NCBI GenBank assembly: GCA_963930775.1
Contig: OZ005689.1
Location: 5,270,001-5,334,000 of the forward strand
DNA: 64,000 nucleotides
Source of the DNA: Cliona cf. orientalis
Taxonomy: Eukaryota > Porifera > Demospongiae > Clionaida > Clionaidae
Reading direction: 5' to 3'
Below are positions 23,501-31,991 of this stretch, piece by piece. The notes beneath the pieces were generated by a model. It did no database searches. It saw nothing but the letters and a program-made list of their open reading frames with translations, and was not told where the DNA came from. A program made the position numbers and the translations under genes. The number at the start of each line of letters is the position of its first letter. Within the stretch, counting starts at the first letter, position 1.

Positions 23501-25760
23501 GCACATCACGCGTGCACAGGCTAAGCAAAAGCAGCAGTACGACAAGCATACTAAGGAGTCACCCGTGAAAGTTGGAGATAGAGTAATGGTCCACATGCCT
23601 GGAAGCGTCAAGGGCAAGGCTTGGAAGCTCGTGAGACCTTTTCATGGACCTTATAGAGTACTCTCTGTAACTCCAACCAATGCTGAAGTAAGACTTGTTG
23701 ACCAACCAGGAGCAGATGCTATATTTATCTCTCTCAACAGAGCGCGTCCATGCTACCCTGAAATCTCAGATGTATCCTGGAGCGGCAGCAGCAAGTCCCG
23801 CAAGAACAAAAAGCAAAGCAACAAAGATGTTACTACTCCAAATCAAGTGAATCCCCGCATATCCGGTCCTGTCACAAGATCAATGACAAGACTTGCTCGA
23901 GAGCGAGAAGAACACACTGCTAACTGATATCGTTTGAGGACAAACTTCCACCTCGGAAGGGGGAAATGTGATATCTGGAGTCAAAACTGATTACTTATTC
24001 AATAGAAACATAAATTGCTTTGTGTCTAGGACTATGAGAACTGTGTCTCACCAATTATTGCTATGTTAGCCCTTATATTCAAACTAGCCTATAAATAGTG
24101 TGTAATGCATAGAGTCAGCAATCAAATATCAGCCACCACATATAATCAGACACCTGTATCTCGGGAATGGAAAGAGCTATGATCACCATTCTTGCGCTGA
24201 CTGGTAGCCCTAGTCAAATGCTGATTACATACCAAATCCAAAGTCTTTGCGATAAACCACGTGTGAGCTAGAGACAAAAATGTTCACCCGTCTGATTTAA
24301 GCAATTACCAGACGTTTGTACCGAATTTCAGACAATCACTTCCCTCACTAATTAAATTGAAGTGTGGAGTGCCAGATTTGGAATATATGACTATCTACCC
24401 TTGCTATTACTGGCCACCAAATTTTAGCTTACAATGTTTCTGTAATTGAATGTGACAAGGCTTTAAATAGATTCCACTCACATCATCAATATTCAGACAC
24501 TTTTGTTCCATTTTTCCCGATTCAATGATTCAAATTATCATAAAATTTTTAAAATCACCTTTGCAACCCTTGGATAATCACAAATTGACCAATAGAACAT
24601 ATAACTAGGCTGTATTTGACTTAATGTAATGAATTGAAGGTCTTTTGCCTAATTTTGAATTTCTTGGCCAAGTCTTGCACCTAATTCCCATAAAAAGTGT
24701 CTGAATATTGATGACATGAGGAGTATCTACTTAAAGCCTTGTCATATTTGATTCAAGTAACACTGTGGGCTAAAATTTGGTGGCCAGTGACAGCAAGGGT
24801 AGATGGTCATATGTTCCAAATCTGGTACTCCACACATCATTTTTAGTGGTGAGGGAACTAATTGTCTGAAATTTGATACAAACGTCTGGTAGTTGCATAA
24901 ATCAGACGGGTGAACATTTTTGTCTCTAGCTCACACATGGTTTATCGCAAAGACTTTGGATTTGGTATGTGATCAGCATTTGACTAGAGCTACCAGTCAG
25001 CGCAAGAATGGTGATCATAGCTCTTTCCATTCCCGAGATACAGGTGTCTGATTATATGTGGTGGCTGATATATGATTGCTGACTCTATATCTATCAGTTC
25101 AGTTCAGCCTAAAACATGAGAAATATTATTCTACTCTAAGAATCTTCTTATGTACTGAGGCGCTTGCATATGGCGCACAAGACCCGTGCGTGACACAGTG
25201 ACACTAAGATCATTTAGATTGACACCAACAGATCGTGAAACAGTCAATGCACCCTCCTCATAGCTATACATCACTGACAAGTAAGTCAGAGGGAGCCCTC
25301 CAGTGTGGACATAAGTCCAAGAGGCAATAACATTTCCATTGCTAGACACTGGCCTGGGACAAGTCACATTGGGCACTGTTGGTGTAGGAGAGAAAATTAT
25401 CACATAAGAGCAGTGGTATAGCTATTTAGCAGTTCGTGTAACGCTTACCAGTAAATCCAGTGATAATGTCATCAAGAGATACACTTTCTACACCTCTGGC
25501 TACCACTTCACTAGTTTCAATCACTGCCACCACGGTGAAGTTGTATGCAGTGCCAGGAATCAGATCAGTGACATTGACAAATGTGTTGTTGTTCGGTGTG
25601 GACATGTTCCTGATTATTATACCAGTAGCTTGAGCTATAATTTCGTAGTGAGAAATAGGGAAATCAACAACAAGCGGAGATTCCCAGGTGAGCTGAATCC
25701 AGGTAGCACCAACAGTTTCTTCTCTAAGTGTGACGGGCTGTCCAGGGAGATCCGTAGAAA
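14575..25760 (-). CDS. FN3-repeat single-pass receptor, interrupted by an LTR retrotransposon
   Basis: Minus-strand exons: 25449-25760 (FN3 domain 1), 25196-25375 continued at 17730-17835 (FN3 domain 2, split by the retrotransposon), 17337-17651 (FN3 domain 3), 17223-17270 (Ser-rich stalk) and 15024-15140 (Gly-rich linker plus one membrane helix, then RLRYNK). Two alternative last exons follow: 14698-14750, a short tail ending IYMNQN, or 14575-14684, a longer tail with CPAYEKV and CPAYGKL. Phases agree throughout. N-glycosylation sites (NMS, NFT) support an extracellular position. The start exon is not settled: the reading frame upstream of 25,760 is hydrophobic, and another short ATG segment lies near 25,955-26,014. 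With the element present the gene should not make an intact protein from this allele. Ligand and signalling are unknown. Confidence 0.8.
15433..15730 (-). mobile_element. CATCCCCAGTA-family element fragment (reverse)
   Basis: Starts TTACATCCCCAGTAGG and runs through the reverse complement of internal sequence shared with 54,217-54,709, including the region around TTGGCTGACGTAATCC. The far terminus was not found, so it looks truncated. It lies in an FN3 receptor intron. Confidence 0.6.
16104..16137. repeat. GC-rich near-palindrome
   Basis: Arms GCAGGGGGC and GCCCCCCTGC face each other across GAGCGAAGCGA in an otherwise AT-rich intron. It resembles the terminal GGGGCGAGC motif of the elements at 41,940 and 43,044, so it may be a remnant terminus. 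Confidence 0.55.
17836..18088 (+). repeat. 5' LTR
   Basis: 253-bp terminal repeat with TGT...ACA ends. A TATA-like box TATAAATA lies at 17,959-17,966. It is nearly identical to the two halves of the 3' LTR. Confidence 0.93.
18089..18112 (+). promoter_or_regulatory. Candidate tRNA primer-binding site
   Basis: TGGCGACCCTGCCAGG follows the 5' LTR after a few T residues, the expected place and TGG start for a minus-strand primer-binding site. The matching tRNA was not identified by eye. Confidence 0.7.
18189..21074 (+). CDS. gag: Gag-protease polyprotein of the LTR retrotransposon
   Basis: 961 residues. Residues ~45-180 are a charged coiled coil. Residues ~330-470 match the retrotransposon Gag/capsid fold by pattern (FDRWLEQFEE and following helices). 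A CCHC zinc knuckle occupies C569, C572, H577 and C582 for RNA binding. The aspartic protease active site DTGS starts at D679 in MVDTGSQSTII. The ORF ends in TAA at 21,072. The downstream pol ORF is in the same frame, so a single in-frame stop separates them, just before the RT domain. The product packages element RNA in cytoplasmic particles by family analogy. Confidence 0.9.
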   Translation: MSKRELKALLADGQSCSSVGKLATSNHNSNRRTRSNTMDSSAAAESTEELRRRVETLEHHLREAQAQVQSKVTELQEVRHERDVLEDQVGSIRQELDDALSSDQVHREHADRLASELELSRLQFELDKLRAMESLRAEHQGMLDRELRRAEELRQEKKRSDERVIWLESQLKEAVQPRSMAAETEQQMDPLESVPVTTQYPSTGYSVAVEEQRAGSVSPTCYYYPGRKVEQEPSQTLPQTQTVSIHEQEVSNEGPAYTIEHTLDPMAKCFQPTGASKEPPPLLPQASLLSCGVEQPTIVQSMTKLLQAQTEMISAQAHAVAIQSLPALPHFAGQDVDSTTDEDSFDRWLEQFEERSRIAGWTSEQQLCQLKAHLEKTALQVFRMLTTEERSDYIKAIGALRKRFKPVAIEELRGMEFHQLMQDSQSIEQLGIELQRLARKAFPSISGKEQDILLKGRFYQALLPRWQRKLTPKPEETFAELYDRARTLEKHEKQYAASAAARADNAKSDKKHVSNYGKQKSNQRVPHNNVATKSNMSSENLAPNSEKSCVATQKKTAQPVGASQSQISCYRCGGTGHYARNCKSVPSKPQSEAPGKSSTSTSRSAAIKSESSHPQKFTEEQLEEMLARVRLEKEASLLHKQTAKVDTVSADKGAITEAVGPTLYVDLTIEGVPVQAMVDTGSQSTIISRDVLHKVGRHLASQGKPLPQLQVPTVRLYGKNGKKTKSELNISAEALLTMEADGARIQTPVFIQPDSDQPCLLGMNAAPSLNLQFLRANGQPLKSTADSISTEQDLPLAKVCLVESTTIPARKGRFLEATIEPSLEEGAQVLFEPRLQSLQAKGLSTQEALLTVAPSGNILVPLLNMEFSNSDVKAGDVIGTIELMDEVADNLYPTSSCAQVEGQLQPLADSARRSKLKQQLKLPELQADLAKAGMSTDRVKEIEKVLLDADDVFALDESELG
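21075..23927 (+). CDS. pol: Reverse transcriptase-RNase H-integrase polyprotein
   Basis: Open in the gag frame from the codon after the 21,072 stop; the first Met is at 21,186 (913 residues from there). The RT carries VDYRRVN and the YLDD catalytic box (D132, D133). RNase H carries DAS (D281), ELETLALVWAL and FTDHS. Integrase has the HHCC zinc module (H..H, CRSCLIC), then a DD35E triad in GVDVLQLP, LSDRGANF and GLVERFN. The C-terminus has a GPYRVLSV motif (GPY/F module) and a basic tail with no chromodomain seen. Translation must come from stop readthrough, an internal start, or not at all; the sequence alone does not decide. Confidence 0.9.
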   Translation, partial: TSLVTHSINTGDHPPIKQQPRRTPFCHKEKISQLVNDMLEKKVIQPSSSAWASPIVLVPKKDGTQRFCVDYRRVNAVTKKDVYPLPRIDDILDTLSGTKYFSTLDLCSGYWQIQLDPDTREKSAFTTHSGLYEFTRMPFGLCNAPATFQRLLQTVLSGLEGKFCFVYLDDILICSKSFEEHLQHLQQIFERLRKAGLTLKPKKCSFLRKQVIYLGHVISSSGISPDPSKTQKVRDYPEPTDVKKVRQFLGLASYYRRFIPDFAKIANPLHSLTKKGKVFQWSVKCQEAFDLLKQKLISAPVLSYPKFGPEEEFIVETDASILGIGAVLAQKQQDGHVHPVAYASRTLNPHEQNYAITELETLALVWALKQFRPYILGHHCTVFTDHSACSSLLKSPHPSAKLARWAMSIQDLDLDIKYRSGKSNVNADALSRNHSESDSSREKQEALCREVSTSSSDDAKLDHLTDAMEEIAQQKLRDIKAQQRKDSELNDIILYLENDQLPKDAAVAKKVALESSQYEILDGILYHNTHTQPGTWCVVVPEDLRTDLLTEAHSGKFSGHFAERRVYNLLNRRYWWKGMHADVKRHCRSCLICATRKGTGRAFKPPLQPIPVGGPFHRVGVDVLQLPLTESGNQYVVIFLDYLTKWVEAFAVPDQSATTIAKLLVEEIFCRHGAPEHLLSDRGANFLSSLIQDVCKYLDIKKVNTSGYHPQTDGLVERFNSTLINMLSKCAEKNGKDWDKQLPYVLFAYRATLQESTKESPFYLLYGRDPRLPSECALAVPTTPYMVDLQDYRTELTTSLSDAWLAAQEHITRAQAKQKQQYDKHTKESPVKVGDRVMVHMPGSVKGKAWKLVRPFHGPYRVLSVTPTNAEVRLVDQPGADAIFISLNRARPCYPEISDVSWSGSSKSRKNKKQSNKDVTTPNQVNPRISGPVTRSMTRLAREREEHTAN
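23955..23966 (+). promoter_or_regulatory. Polypurine tract
   Basis: GGAAGGGGGAAA abuts the 3' LTR, the standard plus-strand primer position. Confidence 0.85.
23967..25195 (+). repeat. 3' LTR, split by a nested foldback element
   Basis: LTR halves at 23,967-24,111 and 25,086-25,195 (with one TA of the duplication) equal the 5' LTR apart from one C/A difference. The intervening 974 bp is a separate element. Confidence 0.92.
24112..25085. mobile_element. Long-arm foldback element nested in the 3' LTR
   Basis: Ends GAGTCAGCAATC and GATTGCTGACTC; TA flanks both sides, and the 5' LTR supplies the empty site (GCATATATC). The inverted similarity runs inward for roughly 400 bp per arm with scattered differences, leaving about 150 bp of centre, so nearly the whole element is one imperfect palindrome. 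Non-coding. It must be younger than the LTR element. Confidence 0.9.
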
Positions 25761-26859
25761 CTGCAGTAATAATTATAAATAATAAAACACAGTATGATAT
25801 ACATGTGCAGCTATTATTAATCACAGTCACCATAAACTTGGCGAACGTCTGGCTCAATATCATAATCAAGTCATGATTATTATTTTCAGCTAGCTAGCTA
25901 CCTCCATCCACGATCATAAAAAAATTAATCATAAAGATTTTACGGAACCTCACCATTTCCTATCGTACAAGCGACGATTAAAATTGATATGTATAATATT
26001 ATGATGGCCTTCATCGTTAAAATTGCAGAGGACCGGATCAGCAATAACGGCTAGCTAGCTACTCTGAGTCAGTGCAACATCAGTCAGCCTATATCCTCGC
26101 CGCTATTAAACGTGGGAGTGGCCAGGGGACTCGTGATCGAGGCTGGATGTGTATAAACTCTATAACTTTATAGTCTACCAAAATAATGTACTGAATGGTG
26201 TTTGTGAGTGGGACTCGAGAGGCTCTATACTTAGCTAGGATATGGTGTTCGCACGGGAAAATTTGGTCCAAAATCGTATTTGTAATCACTCCATGATTGA
26301 CTAGTAAAACCATCTGAAAAATCAGCGAAATCGCGTATAGAGTAAACGATCAATTTACACATCAATTTATATTTGGACACCAATATCGGGAGAATGGAAA
26401 TAGCTACGATCGTCGGTCTGCGCGAGGATGTAGGCCCCACCCACGCAATGTTTACAAACTTGGCCGACTTAGCTTGGAGCGATGTTGCGTTTTCGCGGTA
26501 TTCCGCCAGAAACACCAGTGTCCGAAAACTGCAGTTATCCGACAAAACGACCTATGTAGATCTACCTATCCATATGCATGTGCATTGTTAAGCACCAATT
26601 AATTTTAATTGGTCTGGCCTTAATTAACGCTAATGCGGTACTGGGTTATTCATCTGAAACTTAAATTGTTTAACACAAGAATTGATATTTACGGCATACT
26701 AGATAACACCAGTCAGTGTTGTTATTGTGAATGACATCATAATGATATCATGTTTGATTAATAGACAAAATCTTTGCAATAATAAGAGCAAGTGTTCATG
26801 GGACTTGAAATAATTAGCAAGAGAAACTACAAAAACAACAGGAAAATATGTTTTATGGT
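25761..26859. other. Spacer upstream of the FN3 receptor and downstream of the Kelch pseudogene
   Basis: No convincing gene. Positions 26,231-26,545 are open on the minus strand and 26,373-26,591 on the plus strand, but neither resembles a domain I know. The region probably holds the receptor 5' end and promoter. Confidence 0.4.
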
Positions 26860-28952
26860 TCAAATTACTCTCCCAAACTCAACTGAATCACATTCTTTGT
26901 CACCAGTGGTCCATCCTCCCACTACCATCAGTTGGTTGTCAGGGAGGACAGCTGATAAACACCGACTCCTAGGTGTTGTCATGTGACTGATGACCTCCCA
27001 GGAGTTGGTGGTTGGCTGGTACATATGAACAGTTGTGGTGGGTTTATCTTCTGAATCGTCCCCACCAATTGCCAGCAGTCGACCATGAAGACTCGCAGCA
27101 GTGGAGTGAATTACTGGGAGGTCAGCAACCCTGTTCCACAGGCTACCTTTGGACTTGGAGAAAAGAAGTGACATTAATGAACAAGAGTACACTGAATCTG
27201 TAACTACTCTATCTTTGTTGTATCCCCCCAGCAGATAGACCAGATCACCACAGAGTGTCATCGATGAAAGTGTCAATGGTTGAGGTATAGCTATCAGCAG
27301 CAGTATGCCACTCTCGAGTCTCGGTGTTTAGAACTTCAACGGTTTTCAGTGCTTCATCCTTATCACCACCCTGCCCATAACGGCCATCTCCCCCTGCTAC
27401 AATCAGAGTTGTTCCAGTGCAAAGTGCAGACACAGAATAGCGTTTAGTTGGCATTGGCGGGAACTTCTCAGTCCATTTTCTACCAGTGCCTTCACCAATC
27501 AGACTGAACAGCTTGTTGGTGTTCTCATTACCAATAAATCCTCCGATAGTAGTCAGCAGACCATCAATGACTACGATAGTAAATCCTTTGTTTGGACAGT
27601 TTGTAACAGGGGACCAGGTGGAGCTTGGTATATGATACGAGTATACTTCACGAACACTATACTTGCAATACACTGTGCAGTTGTCTACAACTGCATCACA
27701 ATATCTAATCACTTCACATGGAGCCTTCTCCCCCTCTCTAGCTCTCCATATCAGTTTGAAGTCAGTTCTGCTCACTGCTCCAGCCTTGGCCCCACCATCT
27801 TTCCCCTGTACCTGACTTCTCAGCACTCTAAGTTCTTCCTCAAGTTCTGTGTTTCGTTTGCCAAAATCAGCTATCAGTCTCTCACTCTCTTCCAGCTGCT
27901 GGTTCACTCGTCCCAGCTGCCTCTCTTGTTCTTGGATGGCTCGATTTCTTCCTTCACTTTCTTGGATAGCGTGATCTCTTTCCTGTTCTACCTGTTGTTT
28001 TTCTCTCTCTAGCTGCTGAATTTGTTGACTCTGTTGTTGATTCTCTTGATTCTTTTGCTGAATTTGCTGAGTCAGCTCTTCTCTACATTGTCTCAGTTGC
28101 TGTTCGTTTTCAGCTATAATTGCATCCTTCTGATCTATGACATGTTGAAATTGTTCATATTCTCCCTCCTTGCCTCTGCTATCCTTCACTCTCTCACTAG
28201 CATTCTTGTATCTAGCCGTTTCTTTTAGGACTGCTACTCTTTCACAGAGTTGCTGAGCTGATGGACGTTCACCATCAGCATCTTTGAGACAGTCGAGGGC
28301 AATTGGTAGAAGAGGATGGTTTGGATCAATGCGACCAATATGGTTTTGTCGTCGTTCTATTTCTGGCACACACAACTTCAGCGCACCTCGAGGATAGCGA
28401 GGATCATTGACTGTAATTAATCGATCTCCGGGTTTGGGGAACTCTCGTGTCAGCGTCTGGACTGTGATGACACCAAATGAGAAGCAGTCAATCTTTTCTC
28501 CGTACACTGGTTTATCTAGAACAGCTTCTGGAGGCATGTAGACATCAGTGCCGGGACACGTGGTGTTGGTCAAACGAGTTACTTGAGGATTTAGATTTCC
28601 CAGCCGTGCCATTCCAAAGTCGGTCAATTTTGCTCTAATGTTGCTGATAAGCAACACATTGTTGCTGGAGAGATCTCTGTGGACGATGCCATTGGAGTGG
28701 AGAAATGAGAGAGCAAGGGTAATATCATGGCATATGTTGACTTGAATGTGGTAGGAGATCGGCTGTGAGGAGCTTTCTAGAAAGTGGGTCAGGCTGTCAT
28801 CCATCAGCTCCATGAATAGAACTGGCAGTCCGTGCTCAAGAATTCACATTCTAGTTGAAATCTTCTGATTGGTAACCTATGCTCTCTATCAGGGGCTATT
28901 TGATGGAGTGCAGTTGGATCGAATAGAGTTGGGTGGATAATTTTAGCAGCAC
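26860..28952 (-). pseudogene. Protein kinase/coiled-coil/Kelch gene, broken in several places
   Basis: From the gap inward: a β3-like AAK lysine region (28,860-28,952), then an abrupt frame change near 28,831-28,842, where the segment between helix C and the hinge is missing. The main ORF (27,245-28,813, 522 codons) follows with HRDLSSNN, DFGMAR, MPPEA and the rest of the C-lobe. After it come a Gln/Glu-rich coiled coil (~residues 205-335) and Kelch repeats (IGGF, VAGGDGRYGQ). A second frame change near 27,277-27,295 leads to the last Kelch repeats (LLGGYNKD, AIGGDDSED, VVGGW) ending at 26,860. Such kinase-Kelch proteins would be cytoplasmic signalling proteins. Lost N-lobe residues plus frameshifts argue for a pseudogene, but assembly error beside the gap is possible. 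Confidence 0.75.
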
Positions 28953-29152
28953 NNNNNNNNNNNNNNNNNNNNNNNNNNNNNNNNNNNNNNNNNNNNNNNN
29001 NNNNNNNNNNNNNNNNNNNNNNNNNNNNNNNNNNNNNNNNNNNNNNNNNNNNNNNNNNNNNNNNNNNNNNNNNNNNNNNNNNNNNNNNNNNNNNNNNNNN
29101 NNNNNNNNNNNNNNNNNNNNNNNNNNNNNNNNNNNNNNNNNNNNNNNNNNNN
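28953..29152. other. Assembly gap (200 N)
   Basis: Exactly 200 N, probably a placeholder length. It separates the kinase pseudogene from the SIDT-B duplicate, so that junction is unverified. Open frames across it are artefacts. Confidence 1.
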
Positions 29153-29388
29153 GTAGCATGACTGTAGTAATGGCAGCATTAAGATAAGGACAGATGTGTT
29201 AATTTATGTGAGTGTATGCATGCATGAATGTAGATGGGCCTTAAGTACATGTATACTCAATTATCAATTTCAATGGGTATACGCATGTATAATACTTAGT
29301 AAAGCTAGCTGCTAATGCCTTCAGTATGTTGAGCGATAAATAACATTGTGCATCATACTAGCTGCCAATTCAAAAGTGATCAACTTAC

Positions 29389-30039
29389 CATGCATAGCAG
29401 CAGCAGACTATGAAGGATAGACCGTAAAAGACAGCACAGATAAGAAAAGGCAGTATCATCGCCAAAGCATACTCGTGAGCTATGGGAGATTGTAGAGGAA
29501 TTATTTTATCGTGAAATGGACTGCCAGTTAACGTGTACTAATACTTACTTGGATTCATGTGGCCAATCTTGATGTTAATAGTCCGTTTTGGATTACCTAT
29601 TCAGAAATCCGAGAAAAAGGTTAATGTACATGTACAGTATAACTGTTAGTTTGTTCGATCTTAACACCTAGCTTATCTAATTCTGATACCTTCTACATAC
29701 ATGTATATAAGTTGGGACACACAATGTATGGTACAGGTGTACTCACTGGACTGGTTTGTGTAGCAGAGGGAGTGGTCATCAGATGCGACAAGGACCAGCA
29801 GAAATTCACGATCTGTGACAGAATCAGCCTGCAAAGGGGTCAAAGTACAATAGCATATTATACACTATAGCGAAAATGCTTAATACCAAGGGCTTGTAGA
29901 CTATGATGTACGTGGAAAATCCCACCTCTTGCATACTTATCAGGGGATTATCAATTGCTGGTTCTTTGTGTGTGTGGGGGGGGGGGGGGGGGGGGAGAGT
30001 CAGAATGGTCCAGCACTTTCTCTATGTATGTTATAATGT

Positions 30040-30070
<31 letters not shown>

Positions 30071-31957
30071 AGAAATCAACCAGGGGGAGGGGGTTGGAAA
30101 ATTTCTGTGTTTCCCACCATCTAAAAAAAATCACCGCACGATATCTCTCATCTACTTCCATGCAATCTTACATTGATAGTGAAAAATGCTGATGTCGTCA
30201 TAGTCTGGTAGATCCCCTTGCTGCGTGCGTTCTCGAAAAGATCATTGACTGGACACTAGAGTGAAAAAAACCAACAACAAAGAAGAATAATAACAAGATT
30301 TTTGCCCTGAGGATGACTAGAGCATCTAGTCGAAACGTTGGCAGCTTTACCAAACAGTTAACAATAGAGAATCTTTATTCATTTCCAAGACAGTATTTAA
30401 TGAAGCACTGTCGTGCAAAATCCTCAGCACATTGTAATAGCTATAGCTAGCCTACATGTTGCATATGATTATAAGGTAACTAAAACTACGCTTACAGTGT
30501 TGTTTTGAATGGACACAATTGTACAGCCGTAAGTCTCTGAGCTCGCTTCAACCGTCACCAATTCAACGTCGGTTGGAATTTTGTAATAATAGACCTGCAT
30601 ACATTGAAAGTACAGTGTATAATACACGCACATATACCATAGTGTCGCGGATAAGCACCCACAGGCATTACTCACTATATTGGCCTATGGGCGCTTAATA
30701 CCAGGATATATTTCCATACATTTGTATAGAAGCTGCTACATTGACCCTTTGAAATGAGCTACATGGGCTCTTACCCAGGAGTAGGTGCTAGCTTGCCTGG
30801 GACGCTACGGTAATCAACTAATTATTATGAAGTATTTATATAGCATACCTGTGGTGTCGCATGGCCCACATCAGTGGAATAAGTCTCGTTAGTCCTGCAA
30901 TTAGTGATACAAATTAAAATGCTGTTTTGCTTGTGATAATTATCTACTGATCCCAATGATAATTATTGATTTACTGTAGCACTATACCATACTAACATAC
31001 AAGAATAGTTTCATTCCACTCCCAGGGTTTAATCTATATACCGTATCCTCCCGAAAATAAGCCCCCTTCGAAAATAAGCCCCCTCCCCTCTTTGACCTTC
31101 AAGTTCTTGCACAGGTATGTTTGCCCCGATTATAAGCCCCCCTCCCACCAGACTGCACATAATATACACGCGCGCGAGCACGTACGTACGTACGTAACCC
31201 CGCCCTTCAATTGACTACGAGTACAAAAATGGTGTGTTTTGAAGTCATTCTGTTATGATGGCACTTCTAGCTTGGCGAAGACACTTACGAGCAGGTCAAG
31301 ATGCTTTTACTTTTCTCTAAAGACGTACACACACGGAACAACAAGTCCTTTTCCTACCGCCGATCCTCATGTTGCCGCTCTTTTGGAGAAAAGACAAGCA
31401 AACTCTGGATATTTCCCGCGGTACGTGACCAACGATGGTGGCTAAGGGGGGCTTATATTCGAGGGAAAGTGCATATTCGAAAATAAGCCCCCTCCCCAGT
31501 CTAGGTCATGTCTACTGCTGAAAAAGCGGGGCTTATTTTCGGGAGGATACGGTACATACGAAGGGGGGGAATCTTCCCCTCCCCCCTTCCCCCTCCCCAC
31601 TTCATGGCCAGGCTGTCCTCCCCTTTCAGAGTTAGTATATATATTAAATGCTGCATATAATAATATGTCATCAAGGGCTTATAGATCCCTAAAGCCCTTG
31701 ATAATAATATCATATTATTCACATACATGATCAATTAGCTAATCCCATAATGTTCCAAGGTCTTATAAACATGACTTCTAGAAAAATAAACATAATCATG
31801 ACTCCATCCAAAGCATAATGTTTATTCTGACAAAATTTACACCTATATTCATCACAACCCTTGTTGTGGTTCAGACCTAGGTTAGCCAAATATGGCCCAC
31901 TAATATTATAAATCAATCTTGATATGTAGTCACATGTAAGGGAAGGTCCCAGGGAAC

Positions 31958-31991
<34 letters not shown>

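Larger units (their letters stand above)
17836..25195 (+). mobile_element. Ty3/gypsy-type LTR retrotransposon, near-complete and young
   Basis: Structure: 5' LTR, primer-binding site, gag-protease ORF, RT/RNase H/integrase ORF, polypurine tract, 3' LTR. The LTRs begin TGTGATATC and end GTGACA. The flanks CAGT (17,832-17,835 and 25,196-25,199) are a 4-bp target duplication, or 5 bp counting the shared A. Excluding the nested foldback, I count one mismatch between the LTRs over about 253 bp, so insertion was recent. Domain order protease-RT-RNase H-integrase is that of Ty3/gypsy (Metaviridae). No env-like ORF is present. It sits in sense opposite to the FN3 receptor exon it interrupts. Confidence 0.95.

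Noticed and set aside
25955..26014. Signal-peptide exon of the FN3 receptor starting MKAIIILYIS
   Set aside because: A hydrophobic ATG stretch is visible, but the frame appears to meet a stop before the candidate donor, so it is not called as an exon.
27632..28228. Long antisense ORFs over the kinase/coiled-coil gene
   Set aside because: They are the reverse reading of the Gln/Glu-rich coiled coil, with Ser/Leu-rich low-complexity translation and no homology.
28896..29187. ORFs crossing the N run
   Set aside because: Made of unknown residues; artefact of the gap.
29903..30176. Gly-rich ORFs near the poly-G runs
   Set aside because: Low-complexity translation of G runs in a SIDT-B intron.
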